6,189 bases of DNA from the NCBI GenBank assembly GCA_031265645.1, contig JAISCJ010000002.1:1-6189 (forward strand), written 5' to 3'. Positions 5,465 to 6,189 of this stretch are shown here, in pieces. Each line of letters starts with the position of its first letter. Within the stretch, counting starts at the first letter, position 1. The notes beneath the pieces are model-generated. The model was not told the origin of the DNA, ran no database searches, and saw only the letters and a list, made by a program, of their open reading frames with translations. This DNA is from Holosporales bacterium (GTDB taxonomy: Bacteria; Pseudomonadota; Alphaproteobacteria; BNTO01). The position numbers and the translations under genes are program-made.

Positions 5465-6189
5465 TTAACCACGTATTGCTTCAATAACTTTGTCTTTACA
5501 AGATTTGACGCCTGGTTGGTTGAATGGATCAATTTTCCAAACACTTGCAATAGCTAGCGTTTCCAGAATCGAATACATCATCAACGCTCCTAGATTTTTT
5601 TCATCTAACGATGGAATAAAAATGCTTCGAGTTGGCATGTCGTTCTCAATTAACGTTTGATACGTAGCTTGTTGATGTGCTATTAACAGGTCTGCCATGG
5701 AGCGTCCGCTCAGTGCTTGGGATATTTTATCGTTTACTCCATCAGTTTTAATCGGTGGCGTCTGCGGGTGATCTCCAACCGAAATAACAGTAAAAAATTT
5801 GTTGTTCGGACCGTCTACGTAAAGCTGCAGTTGAGAATGTTGATCGATCGTTCCCATTGAAATAATCGGCGTTGTCCCATAGCGCTTGCACGTATTGATC
5901 TTTTCTGCGTTGTAACTCTCTCTTTTGCCTAGGCTTTCGGCCCATAACTGTCGGTACCACTCAGCAAAAGAGTGTAGCCTGTCTGCATAACAAAAAAGTA
6001 CAGACATGCTAATCCCTTTTGAAAAAAGATCATTTTGTAAAAACGCACTTGCAATCACAGGGTTTATTTCTGTTGGGCCGTTGGCTATAAATCCTTCCAC
6101 AACGTCCTTTGCTCCCGTTAGAAGATCTTTTACATCAACTCCAGCTATCAACGCTGGAATAAGTCCTACTACGGAAAAACCAGAGAAGC
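5465..6189 (-). CDS. pgi: Glucose-6-phosphate isomerase, C-terminal half (5' end beyond the window)
   Basis: Pgi interconverts glucose 6-phosphate and fructose 6-phosphate in the cytoplasm, linking glycolysis/gluconeogenesis and sugar-nucleotide synthesis. About 240 C-terminal residues are visible. The frame stays open to the window edge and begins with FSGFSVVGLIPA, which continues the first family signature (GGR-F-S), so the gene is cut by the window and is not itself broken. The second sugar-isomerase domain holds WYRQLWAESLGK with catalytic Glu (codon 5938-5936), GTIDQHSQLQL with the ring-opening His (codon 5839-5837), and FNQPGVKSCK with the catalytic Lys (codon 5497-5495). The DQHSQ and QPGV forms are those of the shorter bacterial enzymes. 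One oddity is that the near-invariant Glu of the QxGVE signature is Lys here (codon 5506-5504). The TTG at 6151 is an internal Leu and not the start. pgi lies directly upstream of fabD. Confidence 0.95.
   Translation of the reverse strand, partial: FSGFSVVGLIPALIAGVDVKDLLTGAKDVVEGFIANGPTEINPVIASAFLQNDLFSKGISMSVLFCYADRLHSFAEWYRQLWAESLGKRESYNAEKINTCKRYGTTPIISMGTIDQHSQLQLYVDGPNNKFFTVISVGDHPQTPPIKTDGVNDKISQALSGRSMADLLIAHQQATYQTLIENDMPTRSIFIPSLDEKNLGALMMYSILETLAIASVWKIDPFNQPGVKSCKDKVIEAIRG

Noticed and set aside
5465..6151. Treating the pgi frame as a complete 228-residue gene starting at the TTG at 6151
   Set aside because: The frame stays open to the window edge and the upstream codons encode the conserved FS...VGL block of Pgi, so the real start lies outside the window.

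Overview
The window looks like a piece of an alphaproteobacterial chromosome, probably from a host-associated lineage of the Holosporales/Rickettsiales type. This rests on a short-type Pgi with the 'TIDQHSQLQL' active-site block, a CtrA-like TTAA-N7-TTAA site, an AT-rich genome, and a large putative exported protein of the kind endosymbionts direct at eukaryotic hosts. No rRNA or other strong taxonomic marker is present, so the order-level assignment is an inference.

Layout. Bases 1-128 are non-coding as far as can be judged and carry a perfect TTAA-N7-TTAA motif. Bases 129-3170 (+) encode a 1013-residue protein with a lipoprotein-like export signal, an HEISH zinc-metallopeptidase motif in the N-terminal half, and about 13 BspA/TpLRR-type leucine-rich repeats in the C-terminal half. 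It is read here as a candidate host-interaction protein. Bases 3171-3416 separate two converging genes and contain a nested inverted repeat that can act as a terminator in both directions. Bases 3417-4229 (-) encode a 270-residue secreted, cysteine-containing protein of unknown function. It has a good Shine-Dalgarno site, a plausible sigma70-type promoter, and an unusual leader that combines a (GA)8 tract with a terminator-like hairpin. Bases 4230-4502 are intergenic and hold that leader, one perfect DnaA box and a hairpin after fabD. Bases 4503-5462 (-) are fabD. Bases 5465-6189 (-) are the C-terminal half of pgi, cut by the window edge.

How the genes relate. pgi and fabD are two housekeeping genes two bases apart on the minus strand, arranged TAA-GG-ATG, and are probably translationally coupled. 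They serve sugar-phosphate interconversion and fatty-acid initiation. The secreted 270-residue protein has its own promoter, so it need not belong to that operon. The metallopeptidase-LRR gene converges on it and is clearly more AT-rich than pgi-fabD: hand-counted 60-base lines gave about 27-40% GC against about 38-63%. The left half therefore looks like an accessory, host-interaction module beside core metabolism. The items most worth following up are the HEXXH/LRR fusion and the repeat-plus-hairpin leader of the secreted protein.
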